A stretch of DNA of 64,000 nt from an uncultured Lachnospiraceae bacterium (GCA_910583605.1 CAJTXN010000008.1:36799-100798); one strand, 5' to 3'. Positions 34,790-44,558 are shown, numbered from the stretch's first letter. Numbers and translations are program-made. The notes: generated by a model not told the origin, from the letters alone.

Positions 34790-35647
34790 ATGGCTAAAAA
34801 AATTTTGGTTACAGGAGCAAACGGACAATTAGGAAGGGCAATTTGTGAATTATATACCGGAAATCCGGAAGTGGAAATCATTAAAACCGATGTAGCAGAG
34901 CTGGATATAACCGATGTTGCGGCTACCGTAGCAATGATAGAGGAAGTGAAACCTTATGCCATCATTAACTGCGCAGCTCATACCAATGTCAATGCATGTG
35001 AGACGGATGTGGACAATGCATATAAGATCAATGCCATCGGGCCGAGAAATTTAAGCATTGCGGCAGCGAAGACAGGAGCTAAAATGGTTCATGTCTCTAC
35101 GGATTATGTATTTGAGGGAAACGGTACGGTTCCGTATACGGAATTTGATGATACAAATCCTTTGGGAATGTATGGCAAGACGAAGCTGGAGGGAGAAAAG
35201 TTTGTACAGCAGTTTACGGATAAATTTTTCATTATTCGTACCGCATGGCTGTACGGTGACGGTAAAAACTTTGTTAAGACTATGCTGAAGTTATCAGAGA
35301 CAAATGATGAAGTTAAGGTGGTAGGCGATCAGATTGGTTCTCCGACCAGCACAAAGGTTCTGGCAGATATTATAAACGAACTGATTTTTACGGAAAATTA
35401 CGGAATTTTCCACGGAACCTGTGAAGGTTTCTGCAGCTGGGCTGATTTTACGGAAGAGATATTCCGTCTTGCAGGAAAAAAGACAAAGGTAAAACATATT
35501 ACGACAGAGGAATTTCCGACTCCGGCAAAGCGGCCGGCATACTCCGTTCTGGATAATTATATGTTAAAGCTGACAACAGGTTATACGGCGCCGGACTGGA
35601 AGGAAGCCATTAAGGAATATATTGAAACCGGATGGCATTTAAAATAG
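34790..35647 (+). CDS. rmlD: dTDP-4-dehydrorhamnose reductase
   Basis: Last step of dTDP-L-rhamnose synthesis. The 285-residue NADPH-dependent SDR protein shows TGANGQLGRAI at residue 7, NCAAHTNVNACE, STDYVFEG and YGKTKLEGE with the catalytic Tyr and Lys. The ribosome site GAAGGAG lies inside the preceding gene. The other three rhamnose genes are at 38513, 40634 and 41756, so the pathway is complete but scattered through the locus. Confidence 0.96.
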   Translation: MAKKILVTGANGQLGRAICELYTGNPEVEIIKTDVAELDITDVAATVAMIEEVKPYAIINCAAHTNVNACETDVDNAYKINAIGPRNLSIAAAKTGAKMVHVSTDYVFEGNGTVPYTEFDDTNPLGMYGKTKLEGEKFVQQFTDKFFIIRTAWLYGDGKNFVKTMLKLSETNDEVKVVGDQIGSPTSTKVLADIINELIFTENYGIFHGTCEGFCSWADFTEEIFRLAGKKTKVKHITTEEFPTPAKRPAYSVLDNYMLKLTTGYTAPDWKEAIKEYIETGWHLK

Positions 35648-35697
35648 GATGTTTAAATGTTTCCTGAAATGGGTTTACAGAGGAAAGGAATGGAATA

Positions 35698-36318
35698 ATG
35701 CGTAAGAAAATTTTGGGTATTGCTACCCTGGTGCTGCTGGCATTAACCATATTATCTGCAATATTTAAAACTACTGTGAAGAATGACACGGCGATTGAAT
35801 ATACACAGAAAAAAGCAGTCGGTTATATTGAAAAGGATACCGAAATCGAATATGTTTTCACGTCGGAAGAGGATATTGTGGGTATTAAACTTCTGATTGG
35901 AACATACGGAAAAAAAATTACCAGGGGAAAACTGATCATTCGGATTTATGATTATGAAAGCGATGAATTGCTGGTGAAAACGGATATTGAATCGGAAAAT
36001 CTCAGGGATAATCAGTTTGCTTATGCTGATACCGGAAAGCTTCAGACAAAAGACAGAAAACTAAAGGTTATGATAACAGGGAGAGATTTTTTTAAAAGTA
36101 AAGGTGTAACACTGTGGCTGGGAGAAAACACTTTGGATGAATATGCCGTTACCAGAATTGATGAACAGAGACAAGAGGATAATCTGATCATAACTACATG
36201 TTATCTGGTGAAAGATACGCCCTATACATGGGAACTGTTATTACTGACAGCGGTTTGTTTTCTGGTATTTATTATGCAATGGGACGGAGGAAAAGATGAA
36301 CAGGAAGAGAATAATTAA
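35698..36318 (+). CDS. Hypothetical membrane-anchored extracellular protein
   Basis: A 206-residue protein with an N-terminal membrane helix (residues 5-22), an extracellular beta-rich part of about 145 residues and a C-terminal helix (about 180-195) with a short acidic tail. The beta part (YIEKDTEIEYVFTSEEDIVG ... IRIYDYESDELL) resembles sugar-binding or jelly-roll domains found fused to DUF2142-type proteins, but I cannot assign it. It overlaps the DUF2142 gene by 23 bases and is likely its partner. Confidence 0.75.
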   Translation: MRKKILGIATLVLLALTILSAIFKTTVKNDTAIEYTQKKAVGYIEKDTEIEYVFTSEEDIVGIKLLIGTYGKKITRGKLIIRIYDYESDELLVKTDIESENLRDNQFAYADTGKLQTKDRKLKVMITGRDFFKSKGVTLWLGENTLDEYAVTRIDEQRQEDNLIITTCYLVKDTPYTWELLLLTAVCFLVFIMQWDGGKDEQEENN

Positions 36319-38200
36319 ACATACGATTGCATTGATTGTAATTTTATTACTTACTGCTGTTGTTGAAATTTTGTGTTTTAACGGCAACGCTGTTTTTGAT
36401 GAATCCTATTCCCATAAATATTCTGCCAGCGGAAGAAACGGTTATCAGTTTGAAAAGAGTGAGACGGATGAATATATTATCTATAGTATGGATACACAGG
36501 GGGAATATATAGATAAGTTTTATATGACATATCAGTCGGAAGATAGTTTTTCTTATACGGTATCGCTGCTGCAGTACGAAAGTATTACGGATGGAGCAAA
36601 CGGAACGGAAGAAAATAACATTATTAAAATATCAGACAAGGCAACAGGAAACCTGGAACGGGCGGTAACACATATTAACCAAAGGGCAGATAAAGTTTTA
36701 GTCAGGATCAGCAAAGAAGATATTGATGAAGAAGTAAAGCCTTCCATTTCAAGTTTTGTTTTAAGCAACAGTATACAGATAAATCCATACCGGGTAGTGT
36801 TTATATTTGTTTCGATATTTATCGGATATGTAATTTTGTTTATGAGACGTACGGTTGTGGAACATCCGGAATATACGTTTTTTGCAATTGCCATTTCAAT
36901 GGGGACCATGATCATAATCCTCAGTCCGGTTAAATTTAAGTCATGGGACGAAGAAATCCATTTTAACCGGGCCTATTCCATCACTTTCAGTGACAATGTG
37001 GAATATACACAGAGTACATATAATATGTATTCCATGAATATTCCGGATGTAAATACCATGGAAGAAAGGGATCTTATTGCAGATTATTTACAGGAAAAGA
37101 ATTATGAGATTACCATGGTAAAGGAAAAAACATCGGATTTTGTCGATTACAGTAAGCGGGCATATCTTCCCCAGGCATTTGGTCTGAAGCTGGGAAGAAC
37201 TGTGGGGCTTCCGTTCTTACAGACCATCTGGCTGGGAAAATTTTTCAATCTTCTGGTTTATTCTTTGATATTTTCCTTATCCGTGAAGTATGCAAAGTTT
37301 GGCAAACGGGCATTGCTTTGCGTAGGGCTGCTTCCGACTTCGCTTTTTTTGGCCTCAACCTATTCTTATGATGCATTTGTCACTGCATTTTTAATGCTGG
37401 GACTGGTTATGATATTCAATGAGCTGGTGGACAGGGAGTCAGAACTGAACTGGAAATGTATTACTGTGGGAGTTTTCGCCATGATACTCGGCAGTTTTTC
37501 AAAAGCGGTTTATATTCCGCTCCTGTTATTGCTGTGTTTTGTACCGAAGGAGAAATTTAAGAACAGAAGACAGCGTAAGTTTTTTGTACTGACTGTAATC
37601 CTTATTTTTTTGATCATGATGAGCAGTTTTGTATTGCCGGCATTGGGCAATGTGGTCGGAAATATTGATACAGGTGGAGATTCCAGAGGTGGTAATACCA
37701 GTGTGACAAGGCAGATTATGTATATACTGGGAGCGCCTGTTGCATATGCAAAACTACTTTTGGAAACCATGGGAAATTCCATCGGTGAATATTTTCTGGG
37801 ATATCGGAGCCGTACCTTTTTTGGTTATATGGGTGGCAACGGTGAAAATTTATATCTGTTAAGCGTGGTACTTACCATATTTGTAACCATTACGGGTGAA
37901 AATAAAATCAGGCTGAACAGAAGGATGAAAATCATAACGGGAATCATTCTCACCGGTGTTGCCGCACTGATCTGGACGGCATTATACCTGGACTTTACCC
38001 CGGTAGGAGCAGATGTGATCAACGGTGTGCAGCCAAGATATTATATACCGCTGATGTTTCCTGTCATGCTTCTGTTTTCCAGTGGAAAAATAAAATGTGA
38101 AATGAATGAACTGCGGTATAACAGAATAGTGTTGCTGACAAATCTGGTGATATTATCCGGCTGTATATACAGTTTGATATTGCTGCCGTTCTGCAGTTAA
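36296..38200 (+). CDS. DUF2142 polytopic membrane protein
   Basis: A 634-residue protein with an N-terminal helix, an extracellular beta-type segment (about residues 30-150) and about ten further helices. KSWDEEIHFNRAYSITF and LPTSLFLASTYSYDAFVTAF are typical of DUF2142, a GT-C-like family in surface polysaccharide loci. It may be a polymerase or a glycosyltransferase using polyprenyl-phosphate sugars, perhaps the product of the DPM-like pair. GGAGG precedes the start. Confidence 0.88.
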   Translation: MNRKRIIKHTIALIVILLLTAVVEILCFNGNAVFDESYSHKYSASGRNGYQFEKSETDEYIIYSMDTQGEYIDKFYMTYQSEDSFSYTVSLLQYESITDGANGTEENNIIKISDKATGNLERAVTHINQRADKVLVRISKEDIDEEVKPSISSFVLSNSIQINPYRVVFIFVSIFIGYVILFMRRTVVEHPEYTFFAIAISMGTMIIILSPVKFKSWDEEIHFNRAYSITFSDNVEYTQSTYNMYSMNIPDVNTMEERDLIADYLQEKNYEITMVKEKTSDFVDYSKRAYLPQAFGLKLGRTVGLPFLQTIWLGKFFNLLVYSLIFSLSVKYAKFGKRALLCVGLLPTSLFLASTYSYDAFVTAFLMLGLVMIFNELVDRESELNWKCITVGVFAMILGSFSKAVYIPLLLLLCFVPKEKFKNRRQRKFFVLTVILIFLIMMSSFVLPALGNVVGNIDTGGDSRGGNTSVTRQIMYILGAPVAYAKLLLETMGNSIGEYFLGYRSRTFFGYMGGNGENLYLLSVVLTIFVTITGENKIRLNRRMKIITGIILTGVAALIWTALYLDFTPVGADVINGVQPRYYIPLMFPVMLLFSSGKIKCEMNELRYNRIVLLTNLVILSGCIYSLILLPFCS

Positions 38201-38420
38201 ATATTTGATTATTGGCTAACCGGTGTCGGAATTAATGTAAAAAAGTTGCAACAGTTACTTTGTCTTTATTACTTTTATTTTTTCTTATACGAAGTGATTT
38301 GTTGTAGCAAAATCTTTTTTAAATTGCTGTTGAACAGCCGGCAGCTTCCGGCGGGTAAACCGGCGTCCCGTTGTCAATATTAAAAAACGTAAATATTTGG
38401 TAAAAAGATGTATAATTTAA
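38201..38420. other. Intergenic stretch upstream of the rmlB promoter
   Basis: About 310 non-coding bases separate the DUF2142 gene from rmlB. The part before the promoter contains a GC-rich patch (38331-38370) with a short GCCGG / CCGGC hairpin. I recognise no terminator with a T-run, no riboswitch and no gene. Confidence 0.6.
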
Positions 38421-38449
38421 TTGATTAAGTTAAATGATAATGATATAAT
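38421..38449 (+). promoter_or_regulatory. Promoter of the rmlB-containing operon
   Basis: -35 TTGATT (38421-38426), a 17-base spacer ending in TGA, -10 TATAAT (38444-38449): extended and near-consensus. It is 64 bases before rmlB and probably drives the second half of the polysaccharide locus. Confidence 0.78.
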
Positions 38450-38512
38450 ACGTGCAAGTATGTCAAATGCGTATCAACAATAAAATTAATGTGATTTAAA
38501 CGGAGGAAATCT

Positions 38513-39589
38513 ATGCGTACTTATTTAGTAACAGGAGGAGCCGGTTTCATTGGCTCAAACTACATTCATTACATGTTTAAGAAATATGACAACGAAATCA
38601 GGATCATCAATGTGGATGCATTAACATATGCGGGAAACCTTGAGAATTTAAAAGAAGTTGAAGATAGAGAAAACTATACTTTTGTAAAGGCAGACATCTG
38701 TGACAGTGAAACCATCGGCAGGATTTTTGAAGAGAATGATATTGACAGGGTAGTACATTTTGCTGCTGAGAGTCATGTAGACAGAAGCATAAAGAATCCG
38801 GATGTCTTTGTTAAAACAAATGTGTTGGGAACTCTTGTTATGCTGAACTGTGCCAAGGCAGCATGGGAAAACGAAGACGGAACCTTCAAGCCGGATAAAA
38901 AGTTTTTGCATGTTTCTACTGATGAAGTATACGGCTCTTTGGAAAATGAAGACGAATTTTTCTATGAGACGACGCCGTATGATCCTCACAGTCCGTACTC
39001 GGCAAGTAAGGCATCTTCCGATTTTCTTGTAAAAGCATATATGGATACCTATAAGTTCCCGGCCAATATTACAAACTGCAGTAATAATTATGGTCCGTAC
39101 CAGTTCCCGGAAAAACTGATTCCTCTTATTATTAACAATGCATTACAGGGAAAGAAACTTCCGGTATACGGTGACGGAAAGAATGTACGTGACTGGCTGT
39201 ATGTGGAGGACCATGCAAAAGCCATTGATATGGTTCAGGAGCAGGGCAGATTATTTGAAACCTATAATGTGGGCGGACATAACGAAAAGCAGAATATTGA
39301 AATTATCAATATCATACTGGAAACCCTGCAGGAAATGCTTCCGGATGGCGATCCGAGAAAGGCTCATATCAATCAGGAATTAATCACTTATGTGGAAGAC
39401 AGAAAGGGCCACGACAGAAGATATGCCATTGCACCGGATAAGATTAAGGAAGAAATCGGCTGGTATCCGGAAACCATGTTTAAAGACGGAATCAAACTTA
39501 CGATCAAATGGTTCTTTGAACACGAGGATTGGATGAAAAACGTAACAAGCGGCGATTATCAGAAGTATTATGAAGAAATGTACAAATAA
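38513..39589 (+). CDS. rmlB: dTDP-glucose 4,6-dehydratase
   Basis: Second step of dTDP-rhamnose synthesis. The 358-residue extended SDR protein shows TGGAGFIGSNYIHY at residue 7, FAAESHVDRSI, STDEVYGSL and the catalytic YSASKASSDFLV, then NCSNNYGPYQFPEKLIPL. GGAGG precedes the start. It overlaps the next gene by 20 bases. Confidence 0.97.
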   Translation: MRTYLVTGGAGFIGSNYIHYMFKKYDNEIRIINVDALTYAGNLENLKEVEDRENYTFVKADICDSETIGRIFEENDIDRVVHFAAESHVDRSIKNPDVFVKTNVLGTLVMLNCAKAAWENEDGTFKPDKKFLHVSTDEVYGSLENEDEFFYETTPYDPHSPYSASKASSDFLVKAYMDTYKFPANITNCSNNYGPYQFPEKLIPLIINNALQGKKLPVYGDGKNVRDWLYVEDHAKAIDMVQEQGRLFETYNVGGHNEKQNIEIINIILETLQEMLPDGDPRKAHINQELITYVEDRKGHDRRYAIAPDKIKEEIGWYPETMFKDGIKLTIKWFFEHEDWMKNVTSGDYQKYYEEMYK

Positions 39590-40637
39590 AATTCTATGGG
39601 AACATGTAAATGTTCCCATTCCGTGTGTAAAAACGGCAGGTATCAGAAATTTAAAAATAATACTATCCATAATTTTGATTGCAGGTTTATTTGCCGGATG
39701 TGCTGCTGAACGAGAGAAAAAATGTTCCATAAACCCATTATTTAAACTGGATAATCTGAAAAACGGAGATGCTAAGTTTTTCGGAGAAAATATTTTGGCC
39801 AGTGTTGGGGGAAAACTGTATTTGTTTGACAGAGATGGTACTAATATTGCCCGGTATGATATCAATGCCAATTGGATTTCGGTACTGGAAGAGGAAAGAA
39901 CCATAGTTTATGGCAGTTTTGATAAAACTGTGGGAATCTGCAGAATTAATAAAGAAAATGTATTGGTTGAAAATCAGATTATTTTAGCATCGGAAAATCT
40001 TATGATTGATCCTGCCGTTTTAAAGGCCGGCGATCGTTATTACATTACCGCCACCCATATAGACGGAACCGTAAATAATGCAGACCCGGACAAAATAAAC
40101 GGCAGATATACGGTAAAATTATATGTATCGAAAGACATGAAACAATGGGACTATATATCTGATATTGTAGATGTGAATTTCAACGTGGAAGATGTAAGGC
40201 TATATAATTATAATGGGAAGCTTCAACTGGTGTATGAGCAGGAACTGGTGGATAAAGGCCGTTCTTCCATAAGAATGAAAGAATCAGAAGACTTTGGAGC
40301 GACCTGGGGAGACAGCCGGGTACTGGTGGACTGTGACGGCGATAATGAGCCGGGAGTTCTGCAGAGAGAGAAAGCAGGAGATTATTGTTTTTATTTCAGC
40401 AGTGATAAAGAAAATCCCGGAAAAAGTTATGATGGCGCCTATATTTATGAACTGCATTTAGATAAGCAGTTTATTCCCGACAGTGAGTGCAGGAAGATTG
40501 AACTGGATGATAAAGAAGGAAGATTATTGTTTGATGTAAAAAGCCAAAGTGAATATATATACCTTTTAAGTGAGGGGAATTATATCAAAGATGGTAACTT
40601 AATATTAGAAGAATGGAACAGGAGGAATGAAACATGA
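39570..40637 (+). CDS. Putative lipoprotein with sialidase/BNR-like beta-propeller
   Basis: A 355-residue protein with a hydrophobic helix and a lipobox LFAGC (Cys at about residue 44), then repeated beta-blades such as LYVSKDMKQWDYISD and ESEDFGATWGDSRVL, the latter close to an Asp-box (S-x-D-x-G-x-x-W). The helix begins unusually late, after 27 residues, because no closer standard start exists. It is probably displayed on the outer membrane face and may bind or trim glycan. It overlaps rmlB (20 bases) and rmlA (4 bases). Confidence 0.65.
   Translation: MKKCTNKILWEHVNVPIPCVKTAGIRNLKIILSIILIAGLFAGCAAEREKKCSINPLFKLDNLKNGDAKFFGENILASVGGKLYLFDRDGTNIARYDINANWISVLEEERTIVYGSFDKTVGICRINKENVLVENQIILASENLMIDPAVLKAGDRYYITATHIDGTVNNADPDKINGRYTVKLYVSKDMKQWDYISDIVDVNFNVEDVRLYNYNGKLQLVYEQELVDKGRSSIRMKESEDFGATWGDSRVLVDCDGDNEPGVLQREKAGDYCFYFSSDKENPGKSYDGAYIYELHLDKQFIPDSECRKIELDDKEGRLLFDVKSQSEYIYLLSEGNYIKDGNLILEEWNRRNET
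39596..39619. repeat. Perfect hairpin with GTAA loop after the rmlB stop
   Basis: ATGGGAACAT-GTAA-ATGTTCCCAT: ten perfect pairs closed by a GNRA-type tetraloop, seven bases after the rmlB stop and inside the start of the lipoprotein gene. No T-run follows. It could limit read-through, or translation of the downstream frame. Confidence 0.8.
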
Positions 40638-41503
40638 AAGGAATTATTTTAGCCGGAGGTTCAGGAACAAGATTATATCCTTTGACAAAGGCAATTTCTA
40701 AACAGATTATGCCGGTATATGATAAACCGATGATATATTATCCGCTTTCCACACTGATGCTGGCAGGCATTCGGGATATTTTAATAATTTCAACACCTAG
40801 GGATTTACCGGTGTTTAAAGAATTATTTGGTACAGGAGAACAACTGGGACTTCGGATGTCTTATGCGGTTCAGGAATCTCCAAGGGGTCTTGCAGATGCA
40901 TTTATTATAGGAGAAGAGTTTATCAGTGATGATAATGTGGCATTGGTACTGGGGGATAATATATTCTATGGACAGAGTTTTTCAAAACTTTTGAGAACCG
41001 TAGCGGAACGGGAAACCGGAGCCACCATATTCGGCTATTATGTCAGAGACCCGAGAGAATACGGCGTGGTGGAATTTGATGAAAACGGAAAGGCAATTTC
41101 CATTGAAGAAAAACCAGAACATCCAAAGTCAAACTATGCGGTGCCGGGACTATATTTCTATGACAATGACGTAGTGGAAATTGCAAAGAACGTAAAACCG
41201 TCTGCCAGAGGTGAAATTGAAATTACGGCAGTTAATAATGAATATTTAAGACGGGGAACCCTGCACGTGGAAACCATGGGAAGAGGATTTGCATGGCTGG
41301 ATACGGGAAACCATGATTCCCTGTTAGATGCTTCGGATTTTGTATGCGCATTTCAGAAGAGGCAGGGGCTGTATATCTCCTGTATAGAGGAAATAGCATA
41401 TAAGAGAGGATTTATATCAAAAGAACAACTGGTGGAACTGGCGCAGCCATTGTTAAAGACAGCTTATGGACAGTATCTGATTGAGGTATCCAAAGGGTTA
41501 TAA
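40634..41503 (+). CDS. rmlA: Glucose-1-phosphate thymidylyltransferase
   Basis: First step of dTDP-rhamnose synthesis. The 289-residue protein starts MKGIILAGGSGTRLYPLT, the nucleotide-binding loop, followed by SKQIMPVYDKPMIYYPLS, VLGDNIFYG and VEFDENGKAISIEEKP. It is the short, tetrameric RmlA form. It overlaps the lipoprotein gene by 4 bases with GGAGG upstream. A palindromic repeat follows it. Confidence 0.97.
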   Translation: MKGIILAGGSGTRLYPLTKAISKQIMPVYDKPMIYYPLSTLMLAGIRDILIISTPRDLPVFKELFGTGEQLGLRMSYAVQESPRGLADAFIIGEEFISDDNVALVLGDNIFYGQSFSKLLRTVAERETGATIFGYYVRDPREYGVVEFDENGKAISIEEKPEHPKSNYAVPGLYFYDNDVVEIAKNVKPSARGEIEITAVNNEYLRRGTLHVETMGRGFAWLDTGNHDSLLDASDFVCAFQKRQGLYISCIEEIAYKRGFISKEQLVELAQPLLKTAYGQYLIEVSKGL

Positions 41504-41518
41504 TATACAGAATATATG

Positions 41519-41687
41519 GGCGATTGCGAAACTCATAGTCACAGGTCAGAAGTTTCGCTCTCACTTCATTGGTCGAACAATTCAAATTCATTTGTTCGCT
41601 TTCAGCGGACAAATAAACCTGAATTGTTCGTCCAAAGGCGCAATTCGCTGAAACTTCTGACCTGTGACTACGAGTTTCGCAATCGCC
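41519..41687. repeat. Large palindromic repeat element, copy 1
   Basis: The outer arms 41519-41556 and 41650-41687 are inverted complements over 38 positions with one mismatch (left begins GGCGATTGCGAAACTC). Inside, GAACAATTCA pairs with TGAATTGTTC, and ATTTGTTCGC with GCGGACAAAT around a TTTCA tip. The whole 169 bases can fold into one long cruciform. It shares 45 of 49 bases with the copy at 50104-50152. It contains no transposase. Open frames inside it are not genes. Confidence 0.88.
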
Positions 41688-41755
41688 TATATATACAGAA
41701 TAATAGAAGAAAGGATAGCATACATTTTAGGAATATATGTATGTGAGGTGTTAAA

Positions 41756-42310
41756 ATGGGAAAAATTAAAGTAACGACTTGTGATATAGAGGGCTTAAAA
41801 GTAATAGAGCCTACCGTGTTTGGTGATGAAAGAGGTTATTTTATGGAGACTTATAATTTTAATGATTATAAGGAAGCCGGCATTGACATGGAATTTGTGC
41901 AGGATAACCAGTCCTGCTCGAAAAAAGGTGTGTTAAGAGGTCTCCATTTTCAGATTAATTATCCGCAGGATAAACTGGTACGCGTGGTAAGCGGCGAAGT
42001 GTTTGATGTGGCAGTGGATTTAAGAGAGGGTTCCTCTACCTATGGCAAGTGGTATGGAGTACTGCTGTCTGCCGAAAATAAAAAACAGTTCTTTATTCCG
42101 AAAAATTTTGCCCATGGATTTCTTGTATTATCGGATTCAGCAGAGTTTGTATATAAATGTACAGATTTTTACCATGCGAATGATGAGGGCGGTATTGCAT
42201 GGAATGACAGGGATATCGCAGTGGAATGGCCGATACCGGAAGGAATGGAACTGACCATATCGGAAAAAGATAAGGTATGGCCGGGATTTAAGGATTATAA
42301 GAAAAACTAA
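41756..42310 (+). CDS. rmlC: dTDP-4-dehydrorhamnose 3,5-epimerase
   Basis: Third step of dTDP-rhamnose synthesis. The 184-residue cupin shows DERGYFMETYNFNDY, FVQDNQSCSKKGVLRGLHFQ with the catalytic His, VVSGEVFDVAVDLREGS and FVYKCTDFYH. GAGGTG precedes the start. It is separated from rmlA only by the palindromic element. Confidence 0.97.
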   Translation: MGKIKVTTCDIEGLKVIEPTVFGDERGYFMETYNFNDYKEAGIDMEFVQDNQSCSKKGVLRGLHFQINYPQDKLVRVVSGEVFDVAVDLREGSSTYGKWYGVLLSAENKKQFFIPKNFAHGFLVLSDSAEFVYKCTDFYHANDEGGIAWNDRDIAVEWPIPEGMELTISEKDKVWPGFKDYKKN

Positions 42311-42325
42311 CAACGGAGTTTTAGG

Positions 42326-43129
42326 ATGAAAAAACTTTCAAAGCTTGGAGAAAGCAAAGATTTAATTCTATATTTGTCAAAGAACGATTTTAAGACAAAG
42401 TATGCAGGTTCATACATGGGAATTGTATGGGCCTTTATACAGCCCCTTGTAACCATTGTGCTGTATTGGTTTGTATTTGAAAAGGGATTAAAATCAGGGG
42501 CAGTCAGTGATGTCCCTTTTATCCTGTGGCTGATGGCAGGCCTGATTCCGTGGTTTTTCTTTCAGGAAGCCCTGGTCAATGCCACCAACTGTTTTGCGGA
42601 ATACAGCTATCTGGTAAAAAAAGTAGTATTTAATATAAATATACTTCCGGTGGTGAAGGTAGTATCATCTCTGTTTGTACATGTATTTTTTTTGTTTTTG
42701 TTAGTGGGCGCCTATGTATTGATGGGATATTTTCCGGGAATCATTGCCCTTCAGCTTTTATACTATTCCTTCTGTATGATTGCCCTGGTATTGTCACTGG
42801 CTTATATGACTTCGGCATTTTCTGTATTCTTTAAGGATACGGTACAGATTATCAGCGTGTTGATGCAGGTCGGTACATGGATGACTCCGATTCTCTGGAA
42901 TATGGATTCGCCGGATATGATAAAAAGCCTTGGGAAATTTGTCTATATTCTCAAACTAAACCCCATGTATTATGTGGTATCAGGCTGCAGAGGAACGATG
43001 ATCGATAAAACCATGTTTTACCAGCGGCCGCGGCTTACCCTGTATTTCTGGCTGTTTGTTCTGGCAATGTCTTTGTTATCCGGATTTATTTACAAAAGAC
43101 TGAAGCCTCATTTTTCAGATTCATTATAA
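42326..43129 (+). CDS. Polysaccharide ABC exporter permease (Wzm-type)
   Basis: A 267-residue ABC-2 permease with six helices. KTKYAGSYMGIVWAFIQPLV near residue 25 is the typical cytoplasmic entry motif, and LMAGLIPWFFFQEAL and LKLNPMYYVVSGCR match the TagG/Wzm family. With the following ATPase it exports a completed lipid-linked glycan such as a rhamnan. Confidence 0.93.
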   Translation: MKKLSKLGESKDLILYLSKNDFKTKYAGSYMGIVWAFIQPLVTIVLYWFVFEKGLKSGAVSDVPFILWLMAGLIPWFFFQEALVNATNCFAEYSYLVKKVVFNINILPVVKVVSSLFVHVFFLFLLVGAYVLMGYFPGIIALQLLYYSFCMIALVLSLAYMTSAFSVFFKDTVQIISVLMQVGTWMTPILWNMDSPDMIKSLGKFVYILKLNPMYYVVSGCRGTMIDKTMFYQRPRLTLYFWLFVLAMSLLSGFIYKRLKPHFSDSL

Positions 43130-43149
43130 AGGGAAAGGCATGGATAGAT

Positions 43150-44502
43150 ATGAGTGATATTGCAATTAAAGTTTCGAACTTAACAAAGATATATAAATTA
43201 TATGACAAGCCCACACTCAGACTGAAGGAAGCCTTAAGTGTTACAAAAAAGAAATATCATAAGGATTTTCAGGCGCTGAATGATGTATCCTTTGAAATCC
43301 AAAAGGGAGAAATGCTGGGAATCATCGGAAAAAACGGTGCCGGAAAATCCACCATATTAAAGATTATAACAGGTGTATTGACACCGACCTCCGGTACGGT
43401 GGAGATTAACGGAAAAATATCCGCCCTTTTAGAGTTGGGTGCCGGGTTTAATCCGGAATATACCGGAATCGAAAATGTGTACCTGAACGGTACCATGATT
43501 GGGTTTACCAAAGAAGAAATGGATCGGAAAATAGACGATATCATAGGATTTGCGGATATCGGAGACTTTATCAACCAGCCGGTAAAGACATACTCCAGCG
43601 GTATGTTTGCCAGACTGGCTTTTGCTGTTGCCATTAATGTAGAGCCGGACATTCTCATTGTAGATGAGGCTCTGTCAGTGGGAGATGTGTTCTTTCAGGC
43701 GAAATGTTATAAAAAGCTGGAGGATTTAAAAAACAGTGGCAAGACCATATTATTTGTAACCCATGATATGGGAAGCGTAATGAAATACTGTAACCGTGCC
43801 ATCATATTTAACGCAGGCTGTATTGTGGCTCAGGGAAATCCGGCGGAAATGATTGATATATATAAAAAAATTCTGGTGGGTCAGTTTGACGGTGATAAAA
43901 AAGATGTAGATGATCTGATTGAAAAAGAAACACCTACGGAGTTAATGGAGAATACCGGTAAATCAGGAAAGAAAGCAGTTTCCGGCGGTAATGGTCCGGA
44001 ACCGGATAAAGGCATAAAACCGGGAACAAAATGGCAGGATTATATGCTGGTGAATCCCAACAGTCAGATTTATGGGGACAAACGGGCAGAAATCACTGAC
44101 TTTGGAATCTTCGATGAAAATGGGGAGATTACCAATACCATCTATAAATTTAAGGAATTTTCTGTTCGGATGAAGATTCGTTTTAACGAAACCATAGAAA
44201 ATCCGATTTTTGCTTTCAGTATCAAAGACATCAAGGGAACCGAGCTGACGGGAACCAACACCATTATAGAAAAGACGGACACCGGCGTTATCAGACAGGG
44301 AGAAGAAGCAGAGATAGAATTCCGTCAGAAAATGATATTACAGGGCGGACAATATCTGCTGCTGCTGGGCTGTACCGGATTTGAGCAGGACAATCTGGTG
44401 GTATATAACCGTCTATATGATATCTGCTGTATCAATGTTATTGCAGATAAAACGACGGTGGGGTATTTTGATCCGGATTCCAGAGTAACACTTACAACAT
44501 AA
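43150..44502 (+). CDS. Polysaccharide ABC exporter ATPase with Wzt C-terminal glycan-binding domain
   Basis: A 450-residue protein. Residues 1-240 are the ATPase (Walker A GKNGAGKST; signature YSSGMFARLAFAVAI; Walker B ILIVDEALSVGDVFFQ). After a Gly/Pro-rich linker (about 260-295) residues 300-445 form the Wzt carbohydrate-binding beta-sandwich (AEITDFGIFDENGE ... GYFDPDSRVTL). In known systems this domain reads a modified chain end, which fits the WbdD-like gene at 47614. Confidence 0.94.
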   Translation: MSDIAIKVSNLTKIYKLYDKPTLRLKEALSVTKKKYHKDFQALNDVSFEIQKGEMLGIIGKNGAGKSTILKIITGVLTPTSGTVEINGKISALLELGAGFNPEYTGIENVYLNGTMIGFTKEEMDRKIDDIIGFADIGDFINQPVKTYSSGMFARLAFAVAINVEPDILIVDEALSVGDVFFQAKCYKKLEDLKNSGKTILFVTHDMGSVMKYCNRAIIFNAGCIVAQGNPAEMIDIYKKILVGQFDGDKKDVDDLIEKETPTELMENTGKSGKKAVSGGNGPEPDKGIKPGTKWQDYMLVNPNSQIYGDKRAEITDFGIFDENGEITNTIYKFKEFSVRMKIRFNETIENPIFAFSIKDIKGTELTGTNTIIEKTDTGVIRQGEEAEIEFRQKMILQGGQYLLLLGCTGFEQDNLVVYNRLYDICCINVIADKTTVGYFDPDSRVTLTT

Positions 44503-44558
44503 CAGGAAAATTGTTTTGGATGGACAACGGAAGGACAGTAGAAAGGAATTAATGTAAT

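Noticed and set aside
41516..41746. 76-codon frame between rmlA and rmlC
   Set aside because: It lies almost entirely in the palindromic element; its coding potential follows from the repeat symmetry.
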